From Burkholderiaceae bacterium (GTDB lineage: Bacteria > Pseudomonadota > Gammaproteobacteria > Burkholderiales > Burkholderiaceae_B): 36,228 nt of DNA. The position numbers were made by a program, and so were the translations under genes. The first letter of the stretch is position 1. Each line of letters starts with the position of its first letter. The stretch covers positions 1 to 36,228 of the forward strand of contig JADZBO010000099.1 of the NCBI GenBank assembly GCA_020851995.1, in the 5' to 3' direction. Below the pieces are notes generated by a model that had not been told where the DNA came from, did not search any database, and worked only from the letters and a program-made list of their open reading frames with translations. This document shows positions 15,316 to 23,188 of this stretch, one piece after another.

Positions 15316-16224
15316 ATGACATCCTCGATCTCATCTTCGCAGGGGCCCCGTTTTCAGGGCAGTATGGTTGCGCTCGTCACGCCAATGCATGCTGACGGCT
15401 CGGTGGATTATGAAAGCTACCGCAAACTCATCGACTGGCACGCACAGGAAGGCACCGACGCACTGGTTGTCGTAGGCACTTCGGGCGAGTCCCCGACCGT
15501 CGACGTCGACGAGCATGCCGAGCTGATCCGCGTGGCGGTCACTCATGCCGCCGGACGCCTGCCGGTCATCGCTGGGGTCGGCGCCAACTCGACATCCGAG
15601 GCCATTCATCTCGCCGAGCATGCGCGCGGCGTCGGCGCGCAGGCCGGGCTGTCGGTCGTTCCCTATTACAACAAGCCTTCCCAGGAGGGCATGTACCGCC
15701 ACTTCAAGGCTGTCCAGGAGGCGGTTGATCTTCCCACCATCCTTTACAACGTGCCTGGTCGCACGGTCGCCGATCTTGCCCATGACACCGTGATGCGCCT
15801 GGCGCAGGTTCCCGGCATCGTCGGGATCAAGGATGCCACCGGTGACATCGGTCGTGGTGCCTTGCTGGTGCGCGATGCACCGGCGCATTTCCAGATTCTC
15901 AGCGGTGATGATGCCACTGCCGCTGCGCTGATCCTGCTCGGTGGCCGAGGCAATATCTCCGTCACCGCCAACATTGCGCCGCGTGCGATGCACGAACTCT
16001 GCGCAGCCGCACTGACAGGTGACGTCGCAAAAGTTCGTCAGATCAATGGTGCGCTCGGCACGCTGAACAAGCTGCTTTTTGTCGAAGGCAATCCAGTGCC
16101 CGTGAAGTGGGCGTTGGCGCAAATGGGGCGTATTCCTTCCGGAATCCGGTTGCCGCTGGCCGAACTCAGCGAACAATTTCACGCGCCGTTGCGTGCGGCA
16201 ATGGTCCAGGCGGGGTTGCTCTGA
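15316..16224 (+). CDS. dapA: 4-hydroxy-tetrahydrodipicolinate synthase
   Basis: A 302-residue DapA that condenses pyruvate with aspartate semialdehyde, the first committed step of lysine and diaminopimelate synthesis. The TIM-barrel landmarks are [10 protein letters not shown] (residues 15-24), GTSGES (54-59), [12 protein letters not shown] with Tyr118, LYNVPGRT with Tyr144 and Arg149, and GIKDATG with the Schiff-base Lys172. The spacing matches E. coli DapA with an extra 11-residue N-terminus. The ATG at 15316 has a weak ribosome-binding site, and the internal ATG at 15361-15363 would remove the first strand, so the longer start is kept. The bamC gene follows with one intervening base, as in many betaproteobacteria. 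Confidence 0.96.
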   Translation: MTSSISSSQGPRFQGSMVALVTPMHADGSVDYESYRKLIDWHAQEGTDALVVVGTSGESPTVDVDEHAELIRVAVTHAAGRLPVIAGVGANSTSEAIHLAEHARGVGAQAGLSVVPYYNKPSQEGMYRHFKAVQEAVDLPTILYNVPGRTVADLAHDTVMRLAQVPGIVGIKDATGDIGRGALLVRDAPAHFQILSGDDATAAALILLGGRGNISVTANIAPRAMHELCAAALTGDVAKVRQINGALGTLNKLLFVEGNPVPVKWALAQMGRIPSGIRLPLAELSEQFHAPLRAAMVQAGLL

Positions 16225-16225
16225 C

Positions 16226-17374
16226 ATGAAAGTGTTTCAAGGTTACAAGTGGTTCACAACGCTGATCGCGGTGGTTGCCCTGGTGGGGCTGCAGGGTTGC
16301 AACAGCCTGCGCGATTCCTTCAGCGGCGATGATGCAATCAATTACCGCAGCGTGGTGCGTGCCGATCCGCTGAGCATCCCCCCGGATCTCACGCAAGCCG
16401 CCGGCGATCCTCGTTACAAGGCTCCCTCGGGTTCGACCACGTACTCCGCTTACCAGCAGAGCCAGGCTGCAGGCAAAAGCTCACAGGCCGCCGCCAGCAC
16501 ATCCGGTGTGCTGCCCCAGCGAACCGACATGCGCGTCGAGCGTGACGGCGATCTGCGCTGGCTGGTCGTCAATTTGCCACCTGATCAGGTGTTTCCCAAG
16601 GTCAGCGATTTCTGGACTGAGTCCGGATTCGTGCTTGACGTCGTTGATCCAAAGGCCGGTCTGCTCGTGACCAACTGGGCCGAGAACCGTGCCAATATTC
16701 CCGAGAGCTGGATCCGGCAAGCCCTGGGGTCGGTGCTTGAGGGTCTTTGGGATAGCGGCACGCGCGACAAGTTCCGTACACGCGTCGAGCGTTCATCGAC
16801 GCCGGGTCGCACCGAGATCTACATCTCGCATCAGCACATGGAAGAGAAAGGCGCCCTGTCGACAACGGAATCCAATGTGCGCTGGGTCAACGGTCGCGAA
16901 GATCCGGGTCTGAACGCCGCCATGCTCGCGCGTCTGATGGTATTTCTCGGCGATGATGTCGACGGTGCGCGTCGCAAGATGGCGCAGGCTCAGCGTTCGC
17001 CGCAGGATCCCAAGGTTTCTGCGCTGGCACCAGGTGACAAGACGGCACTCGTGATTTCAGAGTCGTTCGAGCGGGCATGGCGTCGTGTGGGTGTCGCACT
17101 GGATTCGGGTGGCTTCTCTGTCGACGATCGTGATCGTACCGCCGGTGACTTCTTCGTGCGCTATGTCGATACCGACACAGGTGCCAGGCGTGAGGAACCC
17201 GGTTTCTTCAGCCGACTGTTCGGTGCCAAGGAACCTCCGCCCGCGCAACAGTTCCGGATCCATCTGACGGCGCAAGGTGACAAGACGGAGGTCACGATTC
17301 TGGATGCCGATGGCAAACGCGATACCAGCCCGACCGCGGCTCGGATTATCGATGTGCTCGGAAGCAAAATCTAG
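16226..17374 (+). CDS. bamC: Outer-membrane assembly lipoprotein BamC
   Basis: A 382-residue lipoprotein. The signal peptide ends in a lipobox (GLQG|C, Cys25), and the Asn at +2 does not match the classic Asp inner-membrane retention signal, so outer-membrane sorting is expected. The following flexible region (NSLRDSFSGDDAINYRSV and the proline-rich RADPLSIPPDLTQ) matches the BamC segment that binds BamD. Two repeated helix-grip-like domains follow, about residues 90-220 and 265-380. BamC is an accessory subunit of the BAM complex that folds beta-barrel proteins. Start ATG 16226 is one base after the dapA stop. The stop codon overlaps the first base of a large hairpin (17374-17433). Confidence 0.9.
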   Translation: MKVFQGYKWFTTLIAVVALVGLQGCNSLRDSFSGDDAINYRSVVRADPLSIPPDLTQAAGDPRYKAPSGSTTYSAYQQSQAAGKSSQAAASTSGVLPQRTDMRVERDGDLRWLVVNLPPDQVFPKVSDFWTESGFVLDVVDPKAGLLVTNWAENRANIPESWIRQALGSVLEGLWDSGTRDKFRTRVERSSTPGRTEIYISHQHMEEKGALSTTESNVRWVNGREDPGLNAAMLARLMVFLGDDVDGARRKMAQAQRSPQDPKVSALAPGDKTALVISESFERAWRRVGVALDSGGFSVDDRDRTAGDFFVRYVDTDTGARREEPGFFSRLFGAKEPPPAQQFRIHLTAQGDKTEVTILDADGKRDTSPTAARIIDVLGSKI

Positions 17375-17433
17375 TGTAGTTTTCGACGCTATCAGGCACT
17401 AAAAACCGTGCCTTCAAGCGTCGAACACTACAC
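17374..17433 (+). repeat. Large imperfect inverted repeat after bamC
   Basis: Three paired blocks form one long hairpin: GTGTAGT (17374-17380) with ACTACAC (17427-17433), TTCGACGCT with AGCGTCGAA, and AGGCAC with GTGCCT, around an 8-base loop (TAAAAACC). It has small internal mismatches only and begins at the bamC stop codon. It has no T-tail of its own. It could be a MITE- or REP-like element, an RNA-stabilising 3' structure, or an RNase III substrate. Confidence 0.75.
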
Positions 17434-17458
17434 CAGAAAACGAACTTGACTTTCTGGT
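17432..17458 (+). other. Second small hairpin after bamC
   Basis: ACCAGAAA (17432-17439) pairs with TTTCTGGT (17451-17458) around an 11-base loop. It abuts the large inverted repeat on one side and the terminator on the other, so three hairpins lie in a row. Confidence 0.5.
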
Positions 17459-17466
17459 CCCTGAGT

Positions 17467-17499
17467 CGGGCGGCGCATCATGTGCCGCCCGATTTTTTT
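17467..17499 (+). terminator. Rho-independent terminator after bamC
   Basis: CGGGCGGCGCA (17467-17477), loop TCA, TGTGCCGCCCG (17481-17491): an 11-bp stem with one G-U pair, followed by A and seven Ts (17493-17499). This ends the yciO-M50-dapA-bamC unit and insulates the urease promoter. Confidence 0.9.
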
Positions 17500-17620
17500 G
17501 CGGTCTGAGCGATTGACCGGTTGCCAGGTTTTTAACTCCTTGTTGCGCACACATTCCGCGGCAACACCAGCGCCAGCGGATTGCCGGGACGCCCCGTGTT
17601 GGTGCGTGATACCGTGGATT
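17500..17620. other. Spacer between the bamC terminator and the urease regulatory sites
   Basis: No gene, repeat or RNA seen here. The gene-free stretch 17375-17763 as a whole holds the three hairpins, this segment, the NtrC site, the sigma-54 promoter and the urease leader. Confidence 0.35.
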
Positions 17621-17637
17621 TGCACCACGAAGGTGCA
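17621..17637. promoter_or_regulatory. NtrC-binding site upstream of the urease operon
   Basis: TGCACC, 5 bases, GGTGCA: an exact match to the NtrC (GlnG) consensus palindrome TGCACC-N5-GGTGCA. Its centre lies about 84 bases before the start predicted from the sigma-54 promoter at 17687-17701, a normal enhancer distance. Confidence 0.85.
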
Positions 17638-17686
17638 GTTGGGGCGCCATTGCAGTTCTGTCGTGCGCGCTCATGGCCGCGCCAGC

Positions 17687-17701
17687 TGGCACGCTATTTG
17701 C
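17687..17701 (+). promoter_or_regulatory. Sigma-54 (RpoN) promoter of the urease operon
   Basis: TGGCACG, 4 bases, TTGC, with GG and GC separated by exactly 10 bases: a full -24/-12 element. Predicted start is about 17713, giving a leader of about 50 bases before ureD. With the NtrC site it predicts expression under nitrogen limitation. Confidence 0.88.
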
Positions 17702-17763
17702 GGATACTGACCGACATGCGTTATACCGGACGCAGCGTTTCAATTTCAACCTAGCGTTCATCA

Positions 17764-18672
17764 ATGCAGCCAGACGAGCACGTGCCGTTTCAGCAGGACG
17801 TTGCCGAAGCGGGGCAGGGTTTGTCGCATGCATCCTGGACGGCTCGTCTCGATCTTCGGTTCGAACCCGATCCGCAGGGCGGGGCGGGGGCCAGCGTGGC
17901 GAACCAGGTTGCGACACGCCTGCGGCATCGTCACGAAGGCCCTTTGCGCATCCAGAAGGCACTCTACCCTGAAGGCGCATCGCCCTGCCACGCAGTCATC
18001 GTGCATCCGCCTGGTGGTATTGCGGGTGGTGATCGGCTCGATGTTCGGATCGATTCGCGACCGGGAAGTCACGGGCTTGTCACCACACCTTCTGCCGCTA
18101 AATGGTATGGGAGCGCGGCCGATCATCCCGCATTCCAGAGTGTGCACATCCTGCTTGACGGCGCGCTCGAGTGGCTGCCGCAGGAAACGATCGTCTTCAA
18201 CCGCGCTGAGGTGCGGTCAGATATCCTGGTTCGTGCCGGCTCAGATGCCAGCATGATCGGCTGGGACCACTTGATCTTCGGGCGCCGGGCGTGCGGAGAA
18301 TCTTTCCAGCAGGGGGACTTTCGACAATCAGTGCGAATTGAGATCGATGGTCGCGTTGCCTGGCATGACCGCCTTGTGTTGCTTGGCGCGGATGCTTTGT
18401 TCGATTCGCCGATCGGTTTGCGGGGGCATCATGCGTTTGCCACGCTGTGGGCTCTCTTGCCGGCTGCGGCGCACTGGACGGAATCCGCGGTGGAAGCACT
18501 GCGCGCCGAGTCGCCTGCCGTTGCCTGGACTGTCTTGCACGAACGATTGCTGGTGGGGCGCATCCTTGCGAACCCGCTTGAACTCAAACCGCTGATGGCG
18601 CGTGCGTGGAGTGCTCTGCGCCCGCCTGTCATCGGTAAACCTGCCGTTGCGCCGCGCCTGTGGGCGACCTGA
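17764..18672 (+). CDS. ureD: Urease accessory protein UreD (UreH)
   Basis: A 302-residue UreD, the scaffold that binds apo-urease with UreF and UreG and is thought to channel nickel to the active site. Family features are the N-terminal beta strand ([14 protein letters not shown]), [32 protein letters not shown] (by landmark), [29 protein letters not shown] and [13 protein letters not shown]. The length is slightly above the usual 270-290 residues. It is the first gene of the operon, downstream of the sigma-54 promoter, with only a weak ribosome-binding site visible. ureA follows after 16 bases. Confidence 0.95.
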   Translation: MQPDEHVPFQQDVAEAGQGLSHASWTARLDLRFEPDPQGGAGASVANQVATRLRHRHEGPLRIQKALYPEGASPCHAVIVHPPGGIAGGDRLDVRIDSRPGSHGLVTTPSAAKWYGSAADHPAFQSVHILLDGALEWLPQETIVFNRAEVRSDILVRAGSDASMIGWDHLIFGRRACGESFQQGDFRQSVRIEIDGRVAWHDRLVLLGADALFDSPIGLRGHHAFATLWALLPAAAHWTESAVEALRAESPAVAWTVLHERLLVGRILANPLELKPLMARAWSALRPPVIGKPAVAPRLWAT

Positions 18673-18688
18673 CCATGAAGGAGATCCG

Positions 18689-18991
18689 ATGGATTTGACG
18701 CCCAGAGAGAAGGACAAATTGTTGATCTTTACTGCTGCGCTGCTGGCGGAGCGCCGACGCGCACGGGGTCTGAAACTCAACGTGCCGGAAGCGATCGCGC
18801 TGATCACCGCAGAGATCATGGAAGGCGCGCGCGATGGCAAGACCGTCGCACAACTGATGAGCGATGGCAGAAACGTACTGCGTCGGGACGATGTCATGGC
18901 CGGCGTTCCGGAGATGATCCCGGATATTCAGGTCGAGGCCACGTTTCCCGACGGAACCAAGCTTGTCACCGTGCACCAACCCATCCAGTGA
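18689..18991 (+). CDS. ureA: Urease gamma subunit
   Basis: A 100-residue gamma subunit, full length for the family. [20 protein letters not shown] and [20 protein letters not shown] are family signatures, and the C-terminus ends VTVHQPIQ. It assembles with UreB and UreC into the cytoplasmic (alpha-beta-gamma)3 enzyme. AAGGAG (18678-18683), 5 bases before the ATG, fixes the start; the frame is open further upstream but overlaps ureD. ureB follows after 9 bases. Confidence 0.97.
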   Translation: MDLTPREKDKLLIFTAALLAERRRARGLKLNVPEAIALITAEIMEGARDGKTVAQLMSDGRNVLRRDDVMAGVPEMIPDIQVEATFPDGTKLVTVHQPIQ

Positions 18992-19000
18992 GGATTCGCC

Positions 19001-19327
19001 ATGCATGAAGTTCCGATGATTCCCGGCCAGATGCTGGTGCAGGAGGGTGAGATCGAGATCAACGCCGGACGCACCGTGTGCTCGGTGACCGTTGCCAACA
19101 CGGGTGACCGTCCGGTGCAGATCGGATCCCATTACCACTTCGCCGAAACCAATGCGGCGCTGGTGTTTGACCGTCAGGCTGCGCGCGGTTTTCGTCTGAA
19201 TATTCCGGCCGGAACCGCAGTGCGTTTCGAGCCCGGGCAGGAGCGCGAGGTTGAACTCGTCGCCCTCGCGGGCGATCGCAAGGTATATGGGTTTACCGGT
19301 GCCGTCATGGGAGGGCTCGACCAATGA
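19001..19327 (+). CDS. ureB: Urease beta subunit
   Basis: A 108-residue beta subunit with [17 protein letters not shown] near the start and the conserved [19 protein letters not shown] and [16 protein letters not shown] segments. An AGGA sits 7 bases before this ATG. A second ATG at 19016 (MIPGQ) would give the shortest family form and cannot be excluded. The stop overlaps the ureC start (ATGA, 19324-19327), coupling their translation. Confidence 0.96.
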   Translation: MHEVPMIPGQMLVQEGEIEINAGRTVCSVTVANTGDRPVQIGSHYHFAETNAALVFDRQAARGFRLNIPAGTAVRFEPGQEREVELVALAGDRKVYGFTGAVMGGLDQ

Positions 19328-21036
19328 AAATTTCCCGACAGGCTTATGCCGAAATGTTCGGACCGACCACCGGTGACCGGATTCGTCTGGCGGATACGGC
19401 GCTCATCGCGATGGTGGAGAAGGACTTCACGATCTATGGCGAGGAGGTCAAGTTTGGCGGCGGCAAGGTGATCCGCGACGGTATGGGTCAATCCCAGCGC
19501 ATGAGCAAGGATTGTGTCGACACCGTGGTCACCAATGCACTGATCATCGACTGGTGGGGCATCGTCAAGGCAGATATTGGCATCAAGAATGGACGCATCA
19601 GCGGGATCGGCAAAGCAGGTAACCCGGATATCCAGCCTGGCGTCACGATCGTGGTCGGGCCTGCGACCGAGGTGATCGCGGCTGAGGGCATGATCGTGAC
19701 CGCCGGGGGCATCGACAGTCACATCCACCTGATCTGCCCGCAGCAGATTGAAGAGGCGCTTTCCTCGGGCGTCACCACGATGATCGGCGGCGGCACGGGC
19801 CCGGCAACCGGAACCTTTGCCACGACGGTGACGCCCGGCCCCTGGCATCTGGCGCGCATGCTCCAGGCGATGGAGTCCTACCCGATCAACATCGGATTGC
19901 TCGGTAAGGGCAATGTTTCGCTGCCTGGTCCGCTGACCGAGCAGATCGAGGCGGGCGCGGTCGGACTCAAATTGCACGAGGACTGGGGCAGTACCCCTGC
20001 GGCAATCGATAATTGTCTGACTGTGGCCGACCAGACCGATACGCAGGTGGCGATTCATACGGATACGCTGAACGAGTCAGGATTCGTCGAAGCGACGCTG
20101 GCCGCGATCAAGGGTCGTGTCATCCACACCTATCACACAGAGGGCGCGGGCGGCGGACACGCACCCGACATCATCCGGGTTTGCGGTGAGCCCAACGTGC
20201 TGCCGTCGTCCACCAACCCGACGCGCCCCTACACCGTGAACACGCTGGACGAGCATCTGGATATGCTGATGGTGTGTCACCATCTGGATGCCGCAATCGC
20301 TGAGGATATCGCGTTTGCCGAAAGCCGCATTCGCCGCGAGACGATCGCGGCCGAAGACATCCTGCATGACATCGGCGCGTTCTCGATGATTTCGTCGGAC
20401 AGCCAGGCGATGGGGCGGGTGGGCGAGGTGATTATCCGCACCTGGCAGACGGCACACAAGATGCGCGAGCAGCGCGGCTCGCTCTCAGAGTCCGGATTTT
20501 CCGATCCATCCGACAGCGACAACGCACGTATCAAGCGTTACGTGGCAAAGTACACCATCAACCCCGCCATCACCCATGGGATGTCGCACGAGATCGGTTC
20601 GGTCGAAGTGGGTAAGTTTGCGGACCTCGTGCTCTGGCGGCCGGCGTTCTTCGGTGTCAAGCCGTCCACCGTGCTGAAGGGTGGGATGATCGCCATGGCC
20701 GCGATGGGCGATCCCAATGCATCGATTCCGACGCCGCAGCCGGTCCATTTCCGGCCGCAATTCGGGGCTGCCCAGAGCGCGATCGGCTCAAGCTGCATCA
20801 CTTTCCTGTCAGCGGCCGCGATTCAACGCGGGCTGCCGGATCGACTGGGGTTGGCCCGCAAGGTTTCGCCCGTGCACGGCGTGCGCAATATTTCGAAGGC
20901 GGATATGAAGCACAACGACGCCACGCCCCGTATTACCGTGAGCCCCGAAAACTACAAGGTCTACGCCGACGGAGTGTTGCTCGATTGCCCGCCGGCGAAG
21001 TCGCTGCCGATGGCGCAGCGGTATTTTCTCTTTTAG
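19324..21036 (+). CDS. ureC: Urease alpha (catalytic) subunit
   Basis: A 570-residue catalytic subunit that hydrolyses urea to ammonia and carbamate. All active-site residues are present, each one less than in Klebsiella numbering: His133 and His135 ([10 protein letters not shown]), carbamylated Lys216 with His218 ([12 protein letters not shown]), His245 ([12 protein letters not shown]), His271 ([14 protein letters not shown]), Cys318 and His319 on the mobile flap ([20 protein letters not shown]), and Asp359 ([12 protein letters not shown]). The two nickel ions are bound by the histidines, the carbamylated lysine and the aspartate. The gene appears intact and functional, with no insertion or frameshift. 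ureE follows 18 bases later. Confidence 0.98.
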   Translation: MKISRQAYAEMFGPTTGDRIRLADTALIAMVEKDFTIYGEEVKFGGGKVIRDGMGQSQRMSKDCVDTVVTNALIIDWWGIVKADIGIKNGRISGIGKAGNPDIQPGVTIVVGPATEVIAAEGMIVTAGGIDSHIHLICPQQIEEALSSGVTTMIGGGTGPATGTFATTVTPGPWHLARMLQAMESYPINIGLLGKGNVSLPGPLTEQIEAGAVGLKLHEDWGSTPAAIDNCLTVADQTDTQVAIHTDTLNESGFVEATLAAIKGRVIHTYHTEGAGGGHAPDIIRVCGEPNVLPSSTNPTRPYTVNTLDEHLDMLMVCHHLDAAIAEDIAFAESRIRRETIAAEDILHDIGAFSMISSDSQAMGRVGEVIIRTWQTAHKMREQRGSLSESGFSDPSDSDNARIKRYVAKYTINPAITHGMSHEIGSVEVGKFADLVLWRPAFFGVKPSTVLKGGMIAMAAMGDPNASIPTPQPVHFRPQFGAAQSAIGSSCITFLSAAAIQRGLPDRLGLARKVSPVHGVRNISKADMKHNDATPRITVSPENYKVYADGVLLDCPPAKSLPMAQRYFLF

Positions 21037-21054
21037 CAAAGGCCTCGAAGGGCA

Positions 21055-21651
21055 ATGGCGATTATTCTCAAATCAAAGCGCGCAGCTTCTCTGGTGCCAG
21101 TCACGGAGGATGCAGAGGCCTGGAGCACCCCTTGGCCGGTGCTCTTGCTGACCTGTGGTGAGCGCCAGCGATCACGCCTGGCGGCGATGTTGCCTGATGG
21201 TCGCGCGGTGGCAGTGATTCTGCCACGTGGTGACACGATGCAGCATGGCGATATCCTCTGCGGAGAGGCGGGCGAACGGGTCGAGGTGCGCGCGGGCGAT
21301 GAGGAACTGCTGTGCATACGCGCCGCCAGTCCCCTGCAGTTCGTGCGTATCGTCTACCACCTGGCCAATCGCCATGTACGGGCGATGTTGCGCGAGGATG
21401 CGGCCTACATCGAACCCGATCCGGTGCTTGCCGACATGGTTGCACATCTGGGCGGGCGTATCGAACGCGTGCTTGAGCCCTTTATTCCAGAAGGCGGTGC
21501 ATACGCCGGCGGCCATGCGGGTCAACCGGGACATGGCGGGCATCATCACCATCATCATGCCGACGAGTGCTCGGATGTCGTGCGCGACGAGGCGATGGGT
21601 GCCCTGGGCGAACAGCTTTCGATTGCCGCCCATGCCCGAAAAACGTCCTGA
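21055..21651 (+). CDS. ureE: Urease nickel metallochaperone UreE
   Basis: A 198-residue UreE. The N-terminal domain is followed by the peptide-binding/metal domain with IVYHLANRH (His102, the conserved inter-subunit nickel ligand), EPDPVLADMVAHLG and VLEPFIPEGGAY. The C-terminal tail is histidine-rich: GHAGQPGHGGHHHHHH, with six consecutive histidines at 163-168, as in Klebsiella UreE. Such tails store nickel and are dispensable for activation in model species. About 30 further residues follow the histidine run. Its 3' end overlaps the ureF start by 20 bases. Confidence 0.94.
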   Translation: MAIILKSKRAASLVPVTEDAEAWSTPWPVLLLTCGERQRSRLAAMLPDGRAVAVILPRGDTMQHGDILCGEAGERVEVRAGDEELLCIRAASPLQFVRIVYHLANRHVRAMLREDAAYIEPDPVLADMVAHLGGRIERVLEPFIPEGGAYAGGHAGQPGHGGHHHHHHADECSDVVRDEAMGALGEQLSIAAHARKTS

Positions 21652-22312
21652 TCCGCTGCTTGCCGCGCTGCACCTGGCGAGCCCCGCGCTGCCGGTGGGC
21701 GGATTCGCCTACTCGCAGGGCCTGGAACAGGCGATCGGAGATGGCTGGGTCACGGGAGCCGAGGGTGTCTTTATCTGGATTCGCGATGCAATGGTTCTGG
21801 GTCTCGCACGCCAGGAGTTGCCACTCTGGATCGCCTGTCACCAGGCGAGCCTGCAGGGCGAGTGGGGTGAGGTCCGGGATATCAATGACCGGTTGCTGGC
21901 CCTGCGCGAAACCGCGGAATTTCGCCTCGAGTCGATCCAGATGGGCCATTCGATGGCGAAGCTATTCGGTCAATGGCCCGGTGGGGCTGCGCTAAGCGCG
22001 CTGGGTGATGTGCGGTGGATATATCCTGCCGCCCACGCTGCGCTGGCCGCGATCTCGGGCGTGGACGCGACGATGGGACTGACCGCGTATCTCTGGGCCT
22101 GGGTCGAAAATCAGGTCCTCGCCGCAGTCAAAATCGTACCGCTCGGGCAGGTGGACGGGCAGGTGCTTTTGCATCGCCTGAAATCAGAAATTGCCCACGC
22201 CATGACCGTGGCCAGCCAAACGAATCCTGACCAGGCGGGCACCGGTGCGTTTGGCCTGGCAATCGCAAGTTCTCGGCATGAGTCACAGTACAGTCGCCTG
22301 TTCAGAAGCTAG
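21632..22312 (+). CDS. ureF: Urease accessory protein UreF
   Basis: A 226-residue, largely helical UreF, which bridges UreD and UreG in the urease activation complex. Landmarks are LAALHLASPALPVGGFAYSQ (N-terminal), GWVTG, AYLWAWVENQVLAAVKIVPLGQ, and the C-terminal FGLAIASSRHESQYSRLFRS. The start at 21632 is inside the end of ureE (20-base overlap). The frame is open much further upstream, but only as a shadow of ureE. A 135-base spacer with a pentanucleotide repeat separates it from ureG, unlike the tight junctions elsewhere in the operon. Confidence 0.93.
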   Translation: MPEKRPDPLLAALHLASPALPVGGFAYSQGLEQAIGDGWVTGAEGVFIWIRDAMVLGLARQELPLWIACHQASLQGEWGEVRDINDRLLALRETAEFRLESIQMGHSMAKLFGQWPGGAALSALGDVRWIYPAAHAALAAISGVDATMGLTAYLWAWVENQVLAAVKIVPLGQVDGQVLLHRLKSEIAHAMTVASQTNPDQAGTGAFGLAIASSRHESQYSRLFRS

Positions 22313-22357
22313 GCGGCTCGCGGGGTATCTGACCTTTAAGTCATATCGAATAAATGC

Positions 22358-22392
22358 GAATCGAATCGAATCGAGTCGAATCGAATCGAATC
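22358..22392. repeat. Pentanucleotide repeat (GAATC)n, seven units, each a GANTC site
   Basis: Seven consecutive 5-bp units: three GAATC, one GAGTC, three GAATC, then a degenerate AAATC. It lies in the ureF-ureG spacer, 55 bases before the ureG ATG. Every unit is GANTC, the CcrM/HinfI-type methylation site. A change in copy number would alter spacing but not reading frame. Confidence 0.9.
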
Positions 22393-22447
22393 AAATCAAC
22401 CCAAAATCAAATCTGAAAATAGCAGACGGAATCAAGGAAAGAACACA

Positions 22448-23065
22448 ATGCAGACATCCGACCCTTTGCGCGTAGGCATCGGCGGCCCGGTAGGTTCGGG
22501 CAAGACGACACTGGTTGAAATGCTGTGCAAGCGCATGCGCAATCATTACAAACTGGCCGTGGTGACCAACGACATCTACACCAAGGAGGACGAGCGATTG
22601 CTGGTCGCTGCCGAGGCGCTTTCCGCGGACCGCATCATGGGCGTTGAAACGGGCGGGTGCCCGCACACTGCGATCCGCGAGGACGCCTCGATCAACCTCG
22701 AAGCGATTGATCGCATGCAAAAGCGGTTTCCTGACCTCGAACTGATCTTTATCGAATCCGGCGGCGATAACCTGGCGGCTACGTTCAGCCCGGATCTGTC
22801 GGATCTTACGATCTATGTGATCGATGTGGCCGGCGGCGAGAAGATTCCGCGCAAGGGTGGCCCGGGCATTACACGCAGTGATTTGCTGGTCATCAACAAG
22901 ACCGATCTCGCACCGTATGTCGGCGCCAACCTTGATGTCATGCGCCATGACACAGCCCGGATGCGCGGCGAGCGACCCTGGGTCATGACCAACCTCAAAT
23001 CCGGCGAAGGCCTTGATGAGGTGATCCGTTTCATTGAAAAAGCCGGGTGCCTGCAAACCGCTTAG
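22448..23065 (+). CDS. ureG: Urease accessory GTPase UreG
   Basis: A 205-residue SIMIBI-class GTPase that drives nickel insertion into urease. The P-loop GGPVGSGKT is at residues 12-20. The nickel-binding CPH motif is Cys71-Pro72-His73 ([14 protein letters not shown] context in the family). ESGGDN is switch-like, and [11 protein letters not shown] is the guanine-specificity motif. The length is usual. It closes the operon; no accessory gene such as ureJ or a urea ABC transporter follows. A 21-bp repeat array begins 30 bases after the stop. Confidence 0.97.
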   Translation: MQTSDPLRVGIGGPVGSGKTTLVEMLCKRMRNHYKLAVVTNDIYTKEDERLLVAAEALSADRIMGVETGGCPHTAIREDASINLEAIDRMQKRFPDLELIFIESGGDNLAATFSPDLSDLTIYVIDVAGGEKIPRKGGPGITRSDLLVINKTDLAPYVGANLDVMRHDTARMRGERPWVMTNLKSGEGLDEVIRFIEKAGCLQTA

Positions 23066-23095
23066 GAGCATCGCATCACGACGCAGACCCTTCTT

Positions 23096-23179
23096 GACTG
23101 CGCAGAGACATCACCCGACTGCGCAGAGACATCACCCGACTGCGCAGAGACATCGCCGAACTGCGCAGAGACGGTGCCT
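23096..23179. repeat. Tandem direct-repeat array, 21-bp unit, four copies
   Basis: Units start at 23096, 23117, 23138 and 23159. Copies 1 and 2 are identical (GACTGCGCAGAGACATCAC plus two Cs); copy 3 differs by one base near its end and copy 4 diverges in its last third. The array fills the space between the convergent ureG and roxA-like genes. No unique spacers. Confidence 0.92.
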
Positions 23180-23188
23180 AAGGCAGGC

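Noticed and set aside
15331-16227. 298-codon minus-strand frame
   Set aside because: Exact antisense shadow of dapA, with no motif or ribosome-binding site.
19174-20058. 294-codon minus-strand frame
   Set aside because: Antisense to ureB/ureC, which are complete with all active-site residues.
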